A program made the position numbers and the translations under genes. The notes beneath the pieces were generated by a model. It saw only the letters and a program-made list of their open reading frames with translations. It did no database searches and was not told where the DNA came from. From Steroidobacteraceae bacterium (GTDB lineage: Bacteria; Pseudomonadota; Gammaproteobacteria; Steroidobacterales; Steroidobacteraceae), in contig JALORN010000039.1 of NCBI GenBank assembly GCA_025458905.1, positions 1 to 33,751 of the forward strand: a stretch of DNA of 33,751 nt. The letters are read 5' to 3'. Shown piece by piece: positions 1 to 7,478 of this stretch (the stretch's first letter is position 1; every line of letters begins with the position of its first letter).

Positions 1-1
1 C

Positions 2-889
2 GAGGCGCTGTCGTTCGCGTTCGACGACTTCGCGAGCTACCACGCCGCGGTGCGCGCCACCGCGGTCGAGGCGATCGACGAGGAGAACTTCGGCATCGAT
101 CTCGCGCTTTCGCAGGGCCAGATCGCGCGCCAGGAAGGCGTCTCGCAGAAGGCCAAGGTCGCCGCCGACGTGATGCGCGCCGCACCGAGCAAGCTCGCCG
201 GCCTCAAGCAGCTCGCCAGCATGGCGGTCGCCGGCGAGAGCGCGATGCGCTCGGGCGAATGGATGCACCACTACCTGATCGAGGGCGTCGATGCCGCCGA
301 GGCGGCTGCCAAGGCGAAGCGCCTGCGCGAGATCCTCGGCAAGTTCGGCCGCGAGATCGCCAACAGCGTGCCGAGCTTCGTGCACACGCTGCCGTTCGCG
401 CCGCTGACCAACGTGCTGGGACCGAAGGGCGAGCGCTGGGTGCCGCTGCACGGCGTGCTGCGCCACGAGGACGTGGTGCCGTTCCACGAGGCACTGATGG
501 CGTTCTACGCCGAGCGCGAGGCCGAGATGGACCGGCTCGGCGTCTGGACCGGCGGCATGTACGAGGCGGTCGGCTCGGCGGGGTTCCTCTACGAGATCGC
601 GATGTACTGGCCCGACGAGCGCCACGCGTTCCACGCCAACATGCTGGAGAAGGAGTTCCTCGGCAAGGTCACCACCTTCCCTGCGAACCCGGAGGCGCGC
701 GCGTTCATCGACCGCTTCAAGAAGGACCTCGTCGCGCTCTACCAGAAGTTCGGCGCGGCGCACTTCCAGCTCGGCCGCAACTACCCCTACCGTCCGCGGC
801 TCGAGAAGAACGCCGGCGCGCTGATGTCGGCGATCAAGCAGCAGCTCGACCCGCGCGGCCTGATGAACCCGGGCGCGCTCGGGTTCTGA
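2..889 (+). CDS. FAD-linked oxidase, C-terminal part (5' end outside window)
   Basis: The frame is open from the first bases of the window, so the start and the N-terminal FAD-binding domain lie to the left; about 295 residues are visible. The segment looks like the C-terminal substrate-binding and cap domain of the vanillyl-alcohol-oxidase/4-cresol-dehydrogenase type of FAD-linked oxidases. The clearest signature is the C-terminal LDPRGLMNPGALGF, the 'D-P-x-G-x-x-N-P-G' ending typical of FAD-oxidase_C proteins. Family members oxidise phenolic or other alcohols and amines with a PP-loop-bound FAD. No signal peptide can be assessed. The co-oriented MFS gene starts 61 bases downstream and probably belongs to the same unit, suggesting uptake or efflux of the oxidase's substrate. 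Substrate unknown. Confidence 0.8.
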   Translation, partial: EALSFAFDDFASYHAAVRATAVEAIDEENFGIDLALSQGQIARQEGVSQKAKVAADVMRAAPSKLAGLKQLASMAVAGESAMRSGEWMHHYLIEGVDAAEAAAKAKRLREILGKFGREIANSVPSFVHTLPFAPLTNVLGPKGERWVPLHGVLRHEDVVPFHEALMAFYAEREAEMDRLGVWTGGMYEAVGSAGFLYEIAMYWPDERHAFHANMLEKEFLGKVTTFPANPEARAFIDRFKKDLVALYQKFGAAHFQLGRNYPYRPRLEKNAGALMSAIKQQLDPRGLMNPGALGF

Positions 890-950
890 CGCACCGCCCG
901 GCGAGGCGTCCGGTCGCCGCGGCCGCGGGGCCCGGCGGGAGCCTGTCCGC

Positions 951-2222
951 ATGAGCGAAGCCAGCGAGTTCCGCCGCGACCGGGCCTGGCAGGTCGTGCT
1001 CGCCGCGACGGTCGGATGTGCGTTCAGCCTCTCCGCGCTGCCGTACTACACGCTCGGCATGGTGGCGAAGCCGATCTCGGAGGAGTTCGGCTGGGGACGC
1101 GCGGTGGCGCAGTCCGGCATCGCCTTCGCCTCGCTCGGGGTGCTGTGCAGCGCCTGGCTCGCCGGCGCGGCGATCGACCGCTTCGGGGTGCGCCGCGTCG
1201 CACTCGCGAGCCAGGCCGGGCTCGCGCTCGGCTTCGTCGGCTTCGCGCTGCAGACCGGCGCCGAGTGGCTGTGGTACGCCAACTGGTTCCTGCTGGCGCT
1301 GCTCGGCGTCGGCACCACGCCGATCACCTGGTCGCGCGGCATCGCCGCGTGGTTCGACCGCAGCCGCGGGCTCGCGCTCGGCCTCGGACTGATGGGCACC
1401 GGCATCACGGCGTTCGCCGCGCCGCCGCTGATGACCGCGCTGGTCGCGAGCCAGGGCTGGCGCACCGGCTACGCGCTCTGTGCCGCCGGCATCGTGCTGG
1501 TGGCGTTGCCGGCGACCTGGTTCCTGTTCCGCGAGCGCGTCGCGGTGCGCGATGCCGGCACCGGCACCGGCGCCGGCGGCGCGCCGGCCGCCGCACTCGC
1601 CGCCGAGGCCGAGGGCCTGACGCTCGGCGAGGCGCTGCGCGGCTATCGCTACTGGGTGATCATCGCCGCGTTCTTCCTGGTCTCGGCCGCGGCCACCGGC
1701 CTGATCTCGAACCTCGTGCTGCTGCTGACCGATGGGGGCATGGGCGCCGCGGAGGCCGCCGGCTACGCCAGCCTGCTCGGCGGCTTCGTCGTCGTCGGGC
1801 GCCTCACCGCCGGCTGGCTGCTCGACCGGCTCTGGGCGCCTGTCGTCGCGCTGCTGGTGCTCGCGCCGACGGCGATCGCCAGCCTGCTGCTGCAGGCCCA
1901 GGCGGCCCCGGCGCTCGCCGTCGCGATGATCGGCCTCGCCGGCGGCGCCGAGTTCGACCTGATCGCCTACCTCTGCGCGAAGTACTTCGGCATGCGCCAC
2001 TACGGCAAGATCTACGCGTGGCAGTGGGCGTCGTTCACCGCCGCCGCCGGTGCCGGCCCGCTGGTGTTCGGGCGGATCTTCGATGCGACCGGCAGCTACG
2101 CCGTGGCGCTCTCGATCGCCGCGATCGCGATGCTCGCGGGGCCGCTGCTGCTGTTCACGCTCGGGAGGTATCCGGCGCGCGCCGACCGGCAGGCTCGCGT
2201 CAGAAGCAGCCGGTCCGGTTGA
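951..2222 (+). CDS. MFS transporter
   Basis: This 423-residue protein has about twelve hydrophobic segments. A loop motif near residues 70-85 (GAAIDRFGVRR) fits the MFS motif A after TM2, and a soluble central loop rich in Gly/Ala precedes a second six-helix half. The general look (YYTLGMVAKPISEEFGW near the N-terminus, large aromatic-rich TM ends) resembles the monocarboxylate/oxalate-formate-type MFS proteins common beside catabolic genes. The ATG at 951 follows a GGGAG element about 10 bases upstream. It would act in the inner membrane, probably moving an organic acid or aromatic compound linked to the upstream FAD oxidase; the substrate is inferred only from position. Confidence 0.88.
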   Translation: MSEASEFRRDRAWQVVLAATVGCAFSLSALPYYTLGMVAKPISEEFGWGRAVAQSGIAFASLGVLCSAWLAGAAIDRFGVRRVALASQAGLALGFVGFALQTGAEWLWYANWFLLALLGVGTTPITWSRGIAAWFDRSRGLALGLGLMGTGITAFAAPPLMTALVASQGWRTGYALCAAGIVLVALPATWFLFRERVAVRDAGTGTGAGGAPAAALAAEAEGLTLGEALRGYRYWVIIAAFFLVSAAATGLISNLVLLLTDGGMGAAEAAGYASLLGGFVVVGRLTAGWLLDRLWAPVVALLVLAPTAIASLLLQAQAAPALAVAMIGLAGGAEFDLIAYLCAKYFGMRHYGKIYAWQWASFTAAAGAGPLVFGRIFDATGSYAVALSIAAIAMLAGPLLLFTLGRYPARADRQARVRSSRSG

Positions 2223-2247
2223 GCGCGGGGGATTGACTTCAACGTCT

Positions 2248-2288
2248 TTGACTGACATCATTGATGTCAATATTGTTACTTGACATCA
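2248..2288 (+). promoter_or_regulatory. Promoter and autoregulatory operator of the fitAB-like module
   Basis: A TTGACT box (2248-2253) and a TATTGT box (2271-2276) are 17 bases apart, a sigma-70-like layout. Between them is a perfect dyad, TGACATCA-T-TGATGTCA (2253-2269). A third copy of the half-site, TGACATCA, lies at 2281-2288 and runs into the start codon of the antitoxin. RHH antitoxins typically bind such short dyads to repress their own operon, so occupancy would block both polymerase and the start region. The predicted transcription start (about 2283) is only a few bases from the ATG and no Shine-Dalgarno is seen, so the mRNA may be nearly leaderless. The region is markedly AT-rich against its surroundings. 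Confidence 0.7.
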
Positions 2289-2527
2289 TGGCAACAGTCA
2301 CCATCCGTAACCTGCCGGACGACGTACATCGTGCGATCCGGATACGTGCGGCACAGCATGGGCGAAGCACCGAGGCCGAGATCCGCGAGATCCTGGCGCG
2401 CAGCGTTCATTCGGAAGGCCGGTTGAAGATCGGAACGGAGTTGCGTCGTTTTGCGGAATCGGTCGGGGAAATCGAGCTCGATCTTCGGCGCGGCACGGCG
2501 ACGATGGAGCCCGCTTCCTTCGACTGA
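2288..2527 (+). CDS. FitA-like ribbon-helix-helix antitoxin
   Basis: This 79-residue protein begins MATVTIRNLPDDVHRAIRIRAA, the usual RHH/Arc-type start of FitA antitoxins: a DNA-binding beta strand (residues 2-7), then two helices with R-A-A-x-x-G-R-S-T-E-A-E-I-R. The C-terminal tail after residue 45 would wrap and inhibit the toxin. I chose the ATG at 2288; the same frame has upstream ATGs at 2261 and 2264, but they would add a hydrophobic MSILLLDI extension unlike the family and would overlap the operator. The stop codon at 2525-2527 directly abuts the toxin ATG. FitA-type antitoxins neutralise their PIN toxin and repress the operon. Confidence 0.85.
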   Translation: MATVTIRNLPDDVHRAIRIRAAQHGRSTEAEIREILARSVHSEGRLKIGTELRRFAESVGEIELDLRRGTATMEPASFD

Positions 2528-2980
2528 ATGATCGTCCTCGACACCAACGTCATTTCCGAGCCCCTGCGGCCACGCCCCAGCACGACCGTCATCGACTGGC
2601 TGGACGCGCAGCCGGCCGAAGCTTTGTTCGTCACGGCGATCAACGTCGCCGAACTCTGGGCCGGCGTTGCGATGCTGCCCGAGGGCGCACGTCGCAGCGC
2701 CCTCGAGTCTTCCCTGGACGAAATGCTCGCCCACCTCTTCGCCGATCGCCGGCTGCCGTTCGACGATCGTGCCGCGCGCGCCTATGCATCGATCGTCGGG
2801 CGCACCAAGGCCGGGGGTCGGGGCATGCCTTTCGCCGACGGGTTGATCGCGGCGATCGCCCTCGCCCACGACTTCGCGGTGGCGACGCGTGATCGCGCGC
2901 CGTTCGAGATGGCCGGCGTGCAGGTCATCGATCCCTGGAGCGAACCTCGTCGAGCCGGGCCATCGGCCCTCGAGTCGTAG
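2528..2980 (+). CDS. FitB/VapC-like PIN-domain toxin
   Basis: This 150-residue PIN-domain ribonuclease carries the four acidic residues that coordinate Mg2+ in the VapC/FitB family: D5 (MIVLDTNVISE), E42 (INVAELWAG), D104 (PFADGLIAA) and D122 (ATRDRAPF). The family cleaves tRNA or rRNA when released from its antitoxin. It starts with no gap after the antitoxin stop, implying translational coupling. The C-terminal tail after about residue 137 (WSEPRRAGPSALES) is poorly conserved in appearance. The module has no functional tie to its catabolic neighbours and is probably mobile or a passenger; its upstream region is AT-richer than the rest of the window. Confidence 0.9.
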   Translation: MIVLDTNVISEPLRPRPSTTVIDWLDAQPAEALFVTAINVAELWAGVAMLPEGARRSALESSLDEMLAHLFADRRLPFDDRAARAYASIVGRTKAGGRGMPFADGLIAAIALAHDFAVATRDRAPFEMAGVQVIDPWSEPRRAGPSALES

Positions 2981-3030
2981 CAGCGCCCGGTCGACGCCCG
3001 CCGCAGCGACGTCGGCCGTTCGCCGGTCCG

Positions 3031-4125
3031 TCAGCGTCGCGGCCCGCGCACCGTCGAGCGTTGCACGATCCCCGAGTCGACGACGATCGCGCGGCGCGCA
3101 TCGGCCGTGGCGGGCGCGAGCAGCGCCTCGACCGCGGCATCGATCAACGGCTCGATCGGCAGCTGCACGGTCGTGAGGTCGTAGGGCGCCCAGGACGCCA
3201 CCGGTGCATCGCCGAGCCCGACGATGCCGAGCTGCCCGGGCACGTCGAGGCCGAGGTCGAGGCGGGCGCCGTCCAGCGCACCGATCGCCGTGAGGTCCGA
3301 GGCACAGAAGATCGCATCGGGACGCGGCCCACCGTCGCGCAGCACGGCGCGGATCATCTCGCGGCCCGCGGCATAGCCGACGACGCCGGTCTGGTCGAGC
3401 ACCAGCCGCGCCCGGCGGCTGGCGGCGACGGTCGCCTTGAACGCCTCGGTCCGAGCCTTCGCGACCGAGACGTTCGGGTCGCCGCGCACGACGCCGATGC
3501 GCCGGTAGCCGGCCTGCAGCAGCAGTTGCGCGACGTCGCGACCGATGCGCGCGTTGTCGGTCGAGACGTTGGTCACCGGCATCGCGCCGGTGTCGCGGTT
3601 GACGACCACGAGCCGGGTGCCGTCGCGGACGCAGGACTGCGCGAGCGCCGGGTCCGGCGTGCAGGAGACCATCAGGATCGCCTCAGCGCGGTACTGCAGC
3701 AGGCGCCGCACGGCGCCCGCGACGTCGTCCTCGGGCGTGGCGGTCAGCAGCATCAGCTGGTATTCGCGCCGCTGCAGCTTCTCGCTGAGCAGCCGCAGCA
3801 TCGTGGCGTAGAACGGGTTCTGCCACTCGCCCATCACCAGGCCGATCAGCCGCGAGCGGTCGGTGATCAGGCTGCGCGCCAGCACGTTCGGCTGGTAGCC
3901 GAGCTCGGCGGCGGCGGCGAGCACCTTGCGGCGGGTGGCCTCGGAGACGCTGGCGTCGGGCGTGAAGGTGCGCGACACCGCGGAGCGCGACACGCCGGCG
4001 AGCTGCGCGACGTCGCGCGAGGTCGTGCCGGCGCGCAGCGGCGTGCGCGCGGTCGTGGCCCGGGCCGCGCGCACCTTCTTGCGCGCGCCCGTGCGACGTC
4101 GCTTCCTCGCTCCGGCGGTCGCCAT
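3031..4125 (-). CDS. LacI-family transcriptional regulator
   Basis: This 364-residue protein has the LacI/GalR architecture: helix-turn-helix at about residues 34-60 (TSRDVAQLAGVSRSAVSRTF), hinge helix around GYQPNVLARSL, then a periplasmic-binding-protein-like effector domain starting at RLIGLVMGEWQNPFYATML. Ligands of the family are mostly sugars or nucleosides. The first 33 residues, before the HTH, form an unusually basic extension (12 Arg/Lys of 33) that most LacI proteins lack; it may add non-specific DNA affinity or reflect an overlong start. It is divergent from the glycosidase-like gene at 4240 and is its most likely local regulator. Confidence 0.93.
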   Translation of the reverse strand: MATAGARKRRRTGARKKVRAARATTARTPLRAGTTSRDVAQLAGVSRSAVSRTFTPDASVSEATRRKVLAAAAELGYQPNVLARSLITDRSRLIGLVMGEWQNPFYATMLRLLSEKLQRREYQLMLLTATPEDDVAGAVRRLLQYRAEAILMVSCTPDPALAQSCVRDGTRLVVVNRDTGAMPVTNVSTDNARIGRDVAQLLLQAGYRRIGVVRGDPNVSVAKARTEAFKATVAASRRARLVLDQTGVVGYAAGREMIRAVLRDGGPRPDAIFCASDLTAIGALDGARLDLGLDVPGQLGIVGLGDAPVASWAPYDLTTVQLPIEPLIDAAVEALLAPATADARRAIVVDSGIVQRSTVRGPRR

Positions 4126-4214
4126 CTCACGCGGGCTCCAGGCTCGGCGCCCACCCCCTCGGCGGCGCCGTGGGCGGCAAGGCTACCAGACCCGGGCCGG
4201 CGGCGGCGGCGCGT

Positions 4215-4232
4215 GCAAACGTGTGCCAGAAT
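4215..4232 (+). promoter_or_regulatory. Possible LacI-type operator and -10 box before the propeller gene
   Basis: GCAAAC-GTGTGC (4215-4226) is a near-perfect 12-base dyad with a central C-G step, as is common in LacI/GalR operators. It directly abuts CAGAAT (4227-4232), a plausible -10 box that ends seven bases before the ATG at 4240. If used, the transcript would be essentially leaderless; no Shine-Dalgarno is visible before this ATG. No good -35 box is seen. The assignment rests on position between a divergent LacI gene and its likely target. Confidence 0.35.
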
Positions 4233-4239
4233 CCGCGCG

Positions 4240-5331
4240 ATGAGCGCCACGAGCACGACGCGCCCGGCCGGTCCCGGGCTGATCCTCTCCCCCGGACCCG
4301 CAGGCCACTGGGATTCCGAGCGCGTCTCCTGCCCGCGCGTGCTGCGCGAGCCGGATGGCCGCTGGAAGATGTGGTACTACGGCCGCGACCCGTCGTTCGA
4401 CCGCCGCATCACGCTGCCCACCGGACGCTGCGGCCTCGCCACCTCGGACGACGGCGTACGCTGGGAGCGCGCCACCGGTCCGCTGACGATGGGCTCGGTG
4501 TTCGAGCCACACTTCGACGCCGCGCGCTTCGACTCCTCGCACGTCGGCATCAGCGACATCCAGCAGCGCGACGGGCTCTACTGGATGTGGTACCTCGGCG
4601 GCGACCGCACGCCCGTCAAGCTCGGCACGCTCGAGCTGGTCGGCTTCCCGGCGCTGCCCGGGTGCGCCGTGTCGCGCGACGGCCTGCACTGGCTGCGCGT
4701 CGAGGGCCAGTACCGCGGCGCGCTGCTGCCCCCGGGGCGGCCGGGCGAGTTCGATGCGTTCATGGTCGGCTGGCCGCAGGTGATCCGCTGGGACGACGGC
4801 TCGTGGCGCATGTACTACCACAGCATCGATGCGAAGCAGGTCTATACGCTCGGCCTCGCGACCTCCGACGACGGCCTGCGCTGGACCAAGCGCGGTCCGC
4901 TGATGGGCGCAGGCCCCAAGGGCCGCTTCGACGACCGCGGCATCGCCACGCGCCACATCGTCAAGCTCGGCGGCCGCTGGACCATGTTCTACGAAGGCTG
5001 CAAGGACATCGGCAAGGGCTTCACGGTCGACCGCCAGATCGGCGTCGCAGTGTCCGACGACGGCCTCGCCTGGACACGCCTCGACGGGCCGGCGCCGGAC
5101 GGCGCGACGCTCGCCGGCTCGCCGCACGACTCGCCGCTCTGGGACCAGCGTCTCGGCTGTCCGTGGGTCGTGCCGATGCCGGGCGGCGGGCTGCGCATGT
5201 ACTACATCGGCTCGCACGAGCGCGAGGGCGGCAGCGAACTCGACGGCGTGCAGCAGATCGGCCTCGCCAGCAGCGACGGCGATCCGTTGCGCTGGGTCCG
5301 GCATGCCGTGGCGACATCGCAGGCTCCCTGA
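4240..5331 (+). CDS. Glycosyl hydrolase-like five-bladed beta-propeller protein (GH43/32/130-type fold)
   Basis: This 363-residue protein has no signal peptide. A repeated aromatic strand of the form W-x-M-W/Y-Y occurs five times at regular intervals: WKMWYY (about residue 42), YWMWYL (114), WRMYYH (189), WTMFYE (247) and LRMYYI (318). Each is followed by a 'S-D-D-G-x-x-W' turn (SDDGVRW, SRDGLHW, SDDGLRW, SDDGLAW). This is the blade pattern of the five-bladed propellers of glycoside hydrolase clans related to GH43, GH32 and GH130. Which catalytic acids are used cannot be settled by eye, so it could be a cytoplasmic glycosidase, a phosphorylase or a non-enzymatic relative. I chose ATG 4240 because the fold starts soon after; the open frame upstream overlaps the LacI gene antisense. 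Divergence from a LacI regulator fits a sugar-related role. Confidence 0.75.
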   Translation: MSATSTTRPAGPGLILSPGPAGHWDSERVSCPRVLREPDGRWKMWYYGRDPSFDRRITLPTGRCGLATSDDGVRWERATGPLTMGSVFEPHFDAARFDSSHVGISDIQQRDGLYWMWYLGGDRTPVKLGTLELVGFPALPGCAVSRDGLHWLRVEGQYRGALLPPGRPGEFDAFMVGWPQVIRWDDGSWRMYYHSIDAKQVYTLGLATSDDGLRWTKRGPLMGAGPKGRFDDRGIATRHIVKLGGRWTMFYEGCKDIGKGFTVDRQIGVAVSDDGLAWTRLDGPAPDGATLAGSPHDSPLWDQRLGCPWVVPMPGGGLRMYYIGSHEREGGSELDGVQQIGLASSDGDPLRWVRHAVATSQAP

Positions 5332-5400
5332 GGATCTATTGGTGCGCGGCGGCGGCGCGCCGGTAGATTGCCCGCCATCGTCCCGGGTGCGAGGAATGCC

Positions 5401-6270
5401 ATGTCGTCTCCCGTGCTGGTCGCTGCCGCCAACGGCCGCACCGGCCGCGCCGTGCTCCGCGCCCTGCTGGCCCGCGGGATGCGCACGCGGGCGCTGGTGC
5501 GTCGCGCCGGGCAGGTGGACGGCCTGCTCGCCCTCGGTGCCCACGAGTGCGTCCTCGGCGACCTCGAGGACCCGGCGACGCTCGCGCCGGCTGCCGCAGG
5601 CTGCGGCACGGCGCTCTACATCGGCCCGCCGATGCATCCCGGCGAGCGGACCATGGCCGCGAACTTCCTTCGCGCGGCCGAGTCCGCCGGCTGCGCGCAC
5701 TTCGTCTACTACTCCGTGGTGCACCCGGTGTGCCGCGAGATCCGCCACCATCGCCTGAAGCTCGAGGTCGAGGAGGAGGTCGTCAACGGGCACCTGCCGT
5801 ACACGATCCTGCAGCCGGCGCGCTACATGCAGCACCTGGAGCCGCTGCTGCCCCAGGTCCGCGACGGCGTGCACGCGATGCCGTTCGACGTCGACGCCCG
5901 CTTCAACGTCGTCGACCTCGAGGACGTCGCCGAGGTCACCGCGCGCGCGGTCGAGGATCCGCGGATGCGCGGCGGCACGTTCGAGCTCGCCGGCCCGGAA
6001 GCGCTGTCGCAGCGCGACATGGCCGCGACGCTGGCGGGCCTGCTGCAGCGCCCGGTCGAGGCGCGGGCGCTGCCGTTGCAGGCGCTGCGCGAGCGTGCCT
6101 TGGCGGCCGGCGCGAGCGACGACCGGGTGGAGCAGATGCTGTTGATGAACCGGCACTACGACCGGCACGGCATGCTCGGCAGCCCGCTGGTGCTCGAGAC
6201 GCTGCTCGGCCGCCCGGCGACGTGCTTCGAGGGCTATGCGCGACGCGTGCTCGGGCTAGCCGGCCGCTAG
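5401..6270 (+). CDS. NmrA-like / atypical SDR NAD(P)-binding protein
   Basis: This 289-residue protein starts with a Rossmann nucleotide-binding motif, AAANGRTGRAV (residues 8-18), and continues like NmrA/atypical short-chain dehydrogenases: YIGPPMHPGE, FVYYSVVHP (about residues 101-109) and LPYTILQPARYMQHL. The classical Y-x-x-x-K pair is not obvious, in line with NmrA-like redox sensors or NAD(P)-dependent isomerases and reductases. It probably acts in the cytoplasm. A TAGATT element about 30 bases upstream may be its -10 box. The gene converges on the FAD monooxygenase and the two stop codons share the tetranucleotide CTAG (6267-6270). Exact reaction unknown. Confidence 0.8.
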   Translation: MSSPVLVAAANGRTGRAVLRALLARGMRTRALVRRAGQVDGLLALGAHECVLGDLEDPATLAPAAAGCGTALYIGPPMHPGERTMAANFLRAAESAGCAHFVYYSVVHPVCREIRHHRLKLEVEEEVVNGHLPYTILQPARYMQHLEPLLPQVRDGVHAMPFDVDARFNVVDLEDVAEVTARAVEDPRMRGGTFELAGPEALSQRDMAATLAGLLQRPVEARALPLQALRERALAAGASDDRVEQMLLMNRHYDRHGMLGSPLVLETLLGRPATCFEGYARRVLGLAGR

Positions 6271-7478
6271 CGACCGCCCGCCCAGCCCTCGCGCCGCAGG
6301 GCTGCGATCATCGAGGCGCCGAGCAGGTACTCGCGCGACTTCCGCGGGTCGGCGGCGATGGCCTGCATCCTCGCGAGGTAGGCCTCGCGCGCCGACGGGT
6401 CGCGTTCCTCCATCTCGCGCTTGTTGCGCGCCGTCTGCGCGTCGATGAAGTCCACGACGACGCGCCGGCGGCTGGTGCAGTAGCGCTCGAGCGCCGCATC
6501 ACCCTCGCCCCGCCACACCTGCTGCAGCGCCGCGGCGAGCGCGAACGCATCGTGCAGCCCGCCGTTCATCCCCATGCCGCCCAGCGGATTGTTCACGTGC
6601 GCCGCATCGCCGGCGAGCAGCACCGGCCCGGCGCGGAACGTGGCCGCCACCCGCTGGTGCACCCGGTACAGCGTGCGATGGTGGACGTCGTAGCCACCCG
6701 GCCATGCCGCCAGCCCCTGCAGCCGCGCCTGCACGGCGTCGTCGGCCATCAACGCCTCGTCGGCCACGTCCGCATCCGCCGGGAACAGCACGCGCCACAG
6801 CCGGCGGGTCTTCAGGATCGTGCACCACTCGCTGCCGTCGGCGACGTAGTTGACGCCGGCGAGACCCGGCAGCGCCTGGTCGAGGGGCACGGACGTGCTG
6901 AGCACGAAGAACTTCTCGGGATAGGTGATGCCCTCGAAGGCGATGCCCGCAGCACGCCGCACGGCGCTGTGCGCGCCGTCGGCGCCCACCAGGAAGCGCG
7001 CGTGGAGGCGCTCCGGTCCGTCCGGTCCCGAGACCTCGACGCGGACACCCCCCGGTGCTTCCTCGTACCCCTCGAAGCGCGTCGCGAAGCGCAGCCGCGC
7101 GAGCGGCGAGTCCGCGAGCTCGGCACAGGCGAGCCGGGTGAGGTGGTACTGCTCGCATTGCAGGCGGTAGGGATGCCGGGTCTCGCCCGCGAGCACCGCG
7201 AGGTCGAAGGTCGCGTGCCGGCCCGTGCGCCGGTCGCGGTACTGGTAGGTCGGCGCGAGCACGCCGCGCTCGAGCAGCGGCGCCGTCAGCTGCAGCGCCT
7301 CAAGCATGTCGAGCGTCGGCGGGTGGAAGGTGGAGGCGCGCAGGTCTTCGGCGAGCGTGGCGTGGCGCTCCAGCAGCTCGACGCGGATCCCCGCGCGCAC
7401 CAGGCACAGTGCCAGCACGCAGCCGACCGGCCCGGCACCGGCGATGACGACGGGCAGCGCGGCATCGCCATTCGTCAC
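6267..7478 (-). CDS. FAD-dependent aromatic-ring-type monooxygenase
   Basis: This 403-residue class A flavoprotein monooxygenase has an N-terminal Rossmann G-A-G-P-V-G (14-19) with an E37 ribose-binding acid. The D-G motif that contacts FAD and NAD(P)H is in GADGAHSAV (165-173), and the second FAD motif is AGDAAHVNNPLGGMGMNGG (289-307). Organisation matches the FAD_binding_3 / MhpA / PHBH-like family, which hydroxylate phenols or related rings and enols. The GTG start at 7478 overlaps the TGA of the upstream hydrolase (GTGA), so the two are translationally coupled. It is the last gene of the five-gene operon. The substrate is unknown; a hydroxylation followed or preceded by C-C or ester cleavage is an inference from the hydrolase neighbour. 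Confidence 0.9.
   Translation of the reverse strand: MTNGDAALPVVIAGAGPVGCVLALCLVRAGIRVELLERHATLAEDLRASTFHPPTLDMLEALQLTAPLLERGVLAPTYQYRDRRTGRHATFDLAVLAGETRHPYRLQCEQYHLTRLACAELADSPLARLRFATRFEGYEEAPGGVRVEVSGPDGPERLHARFLVGADGAHSAVRRAAGIAFEGITYPEKFFVLSTSVPLDQALPGLAGVNYVADGSEWCTILKTRRLWRVLFPADADVADEALMADDAVQARLQGLAAWPGGYDVHHRTLYRVHQRVAATFRAGPVLLAGDAAHVNNPLGGMGMNGGLHDAFALAAALQQVWRGEGDAALERYCTSRRRVVVDFIDAQTARNKREMEERDPSAREAYLARMQAIAADPRKSREYLLGASMIAALRREGWAGGR

Noticed and set aside
834..2270. Long open frame on the minus strand opposite the MFS gene
   Set aside because: It is Arg/Gln/Gly-rich low-complexity translation typical of the antisense of GC-rich coding DNA, and the plus strand encodes a clear transporter.
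2261..2287. Earlier ATG starts for the antitoxin
   Set aside because: They would place the operator inside the coding region and add a hydrophobic leader not seen in RHH antitoxins; no ribosome-binding site precedes them.
3061..4239. Upstream extension of the propeller gene across the LacI gene
   Set aside because: The extension is His/Arg/Gln-rich shadow sequence antisense to a well-supported LacI gene; the fold begins after ATG 4240.
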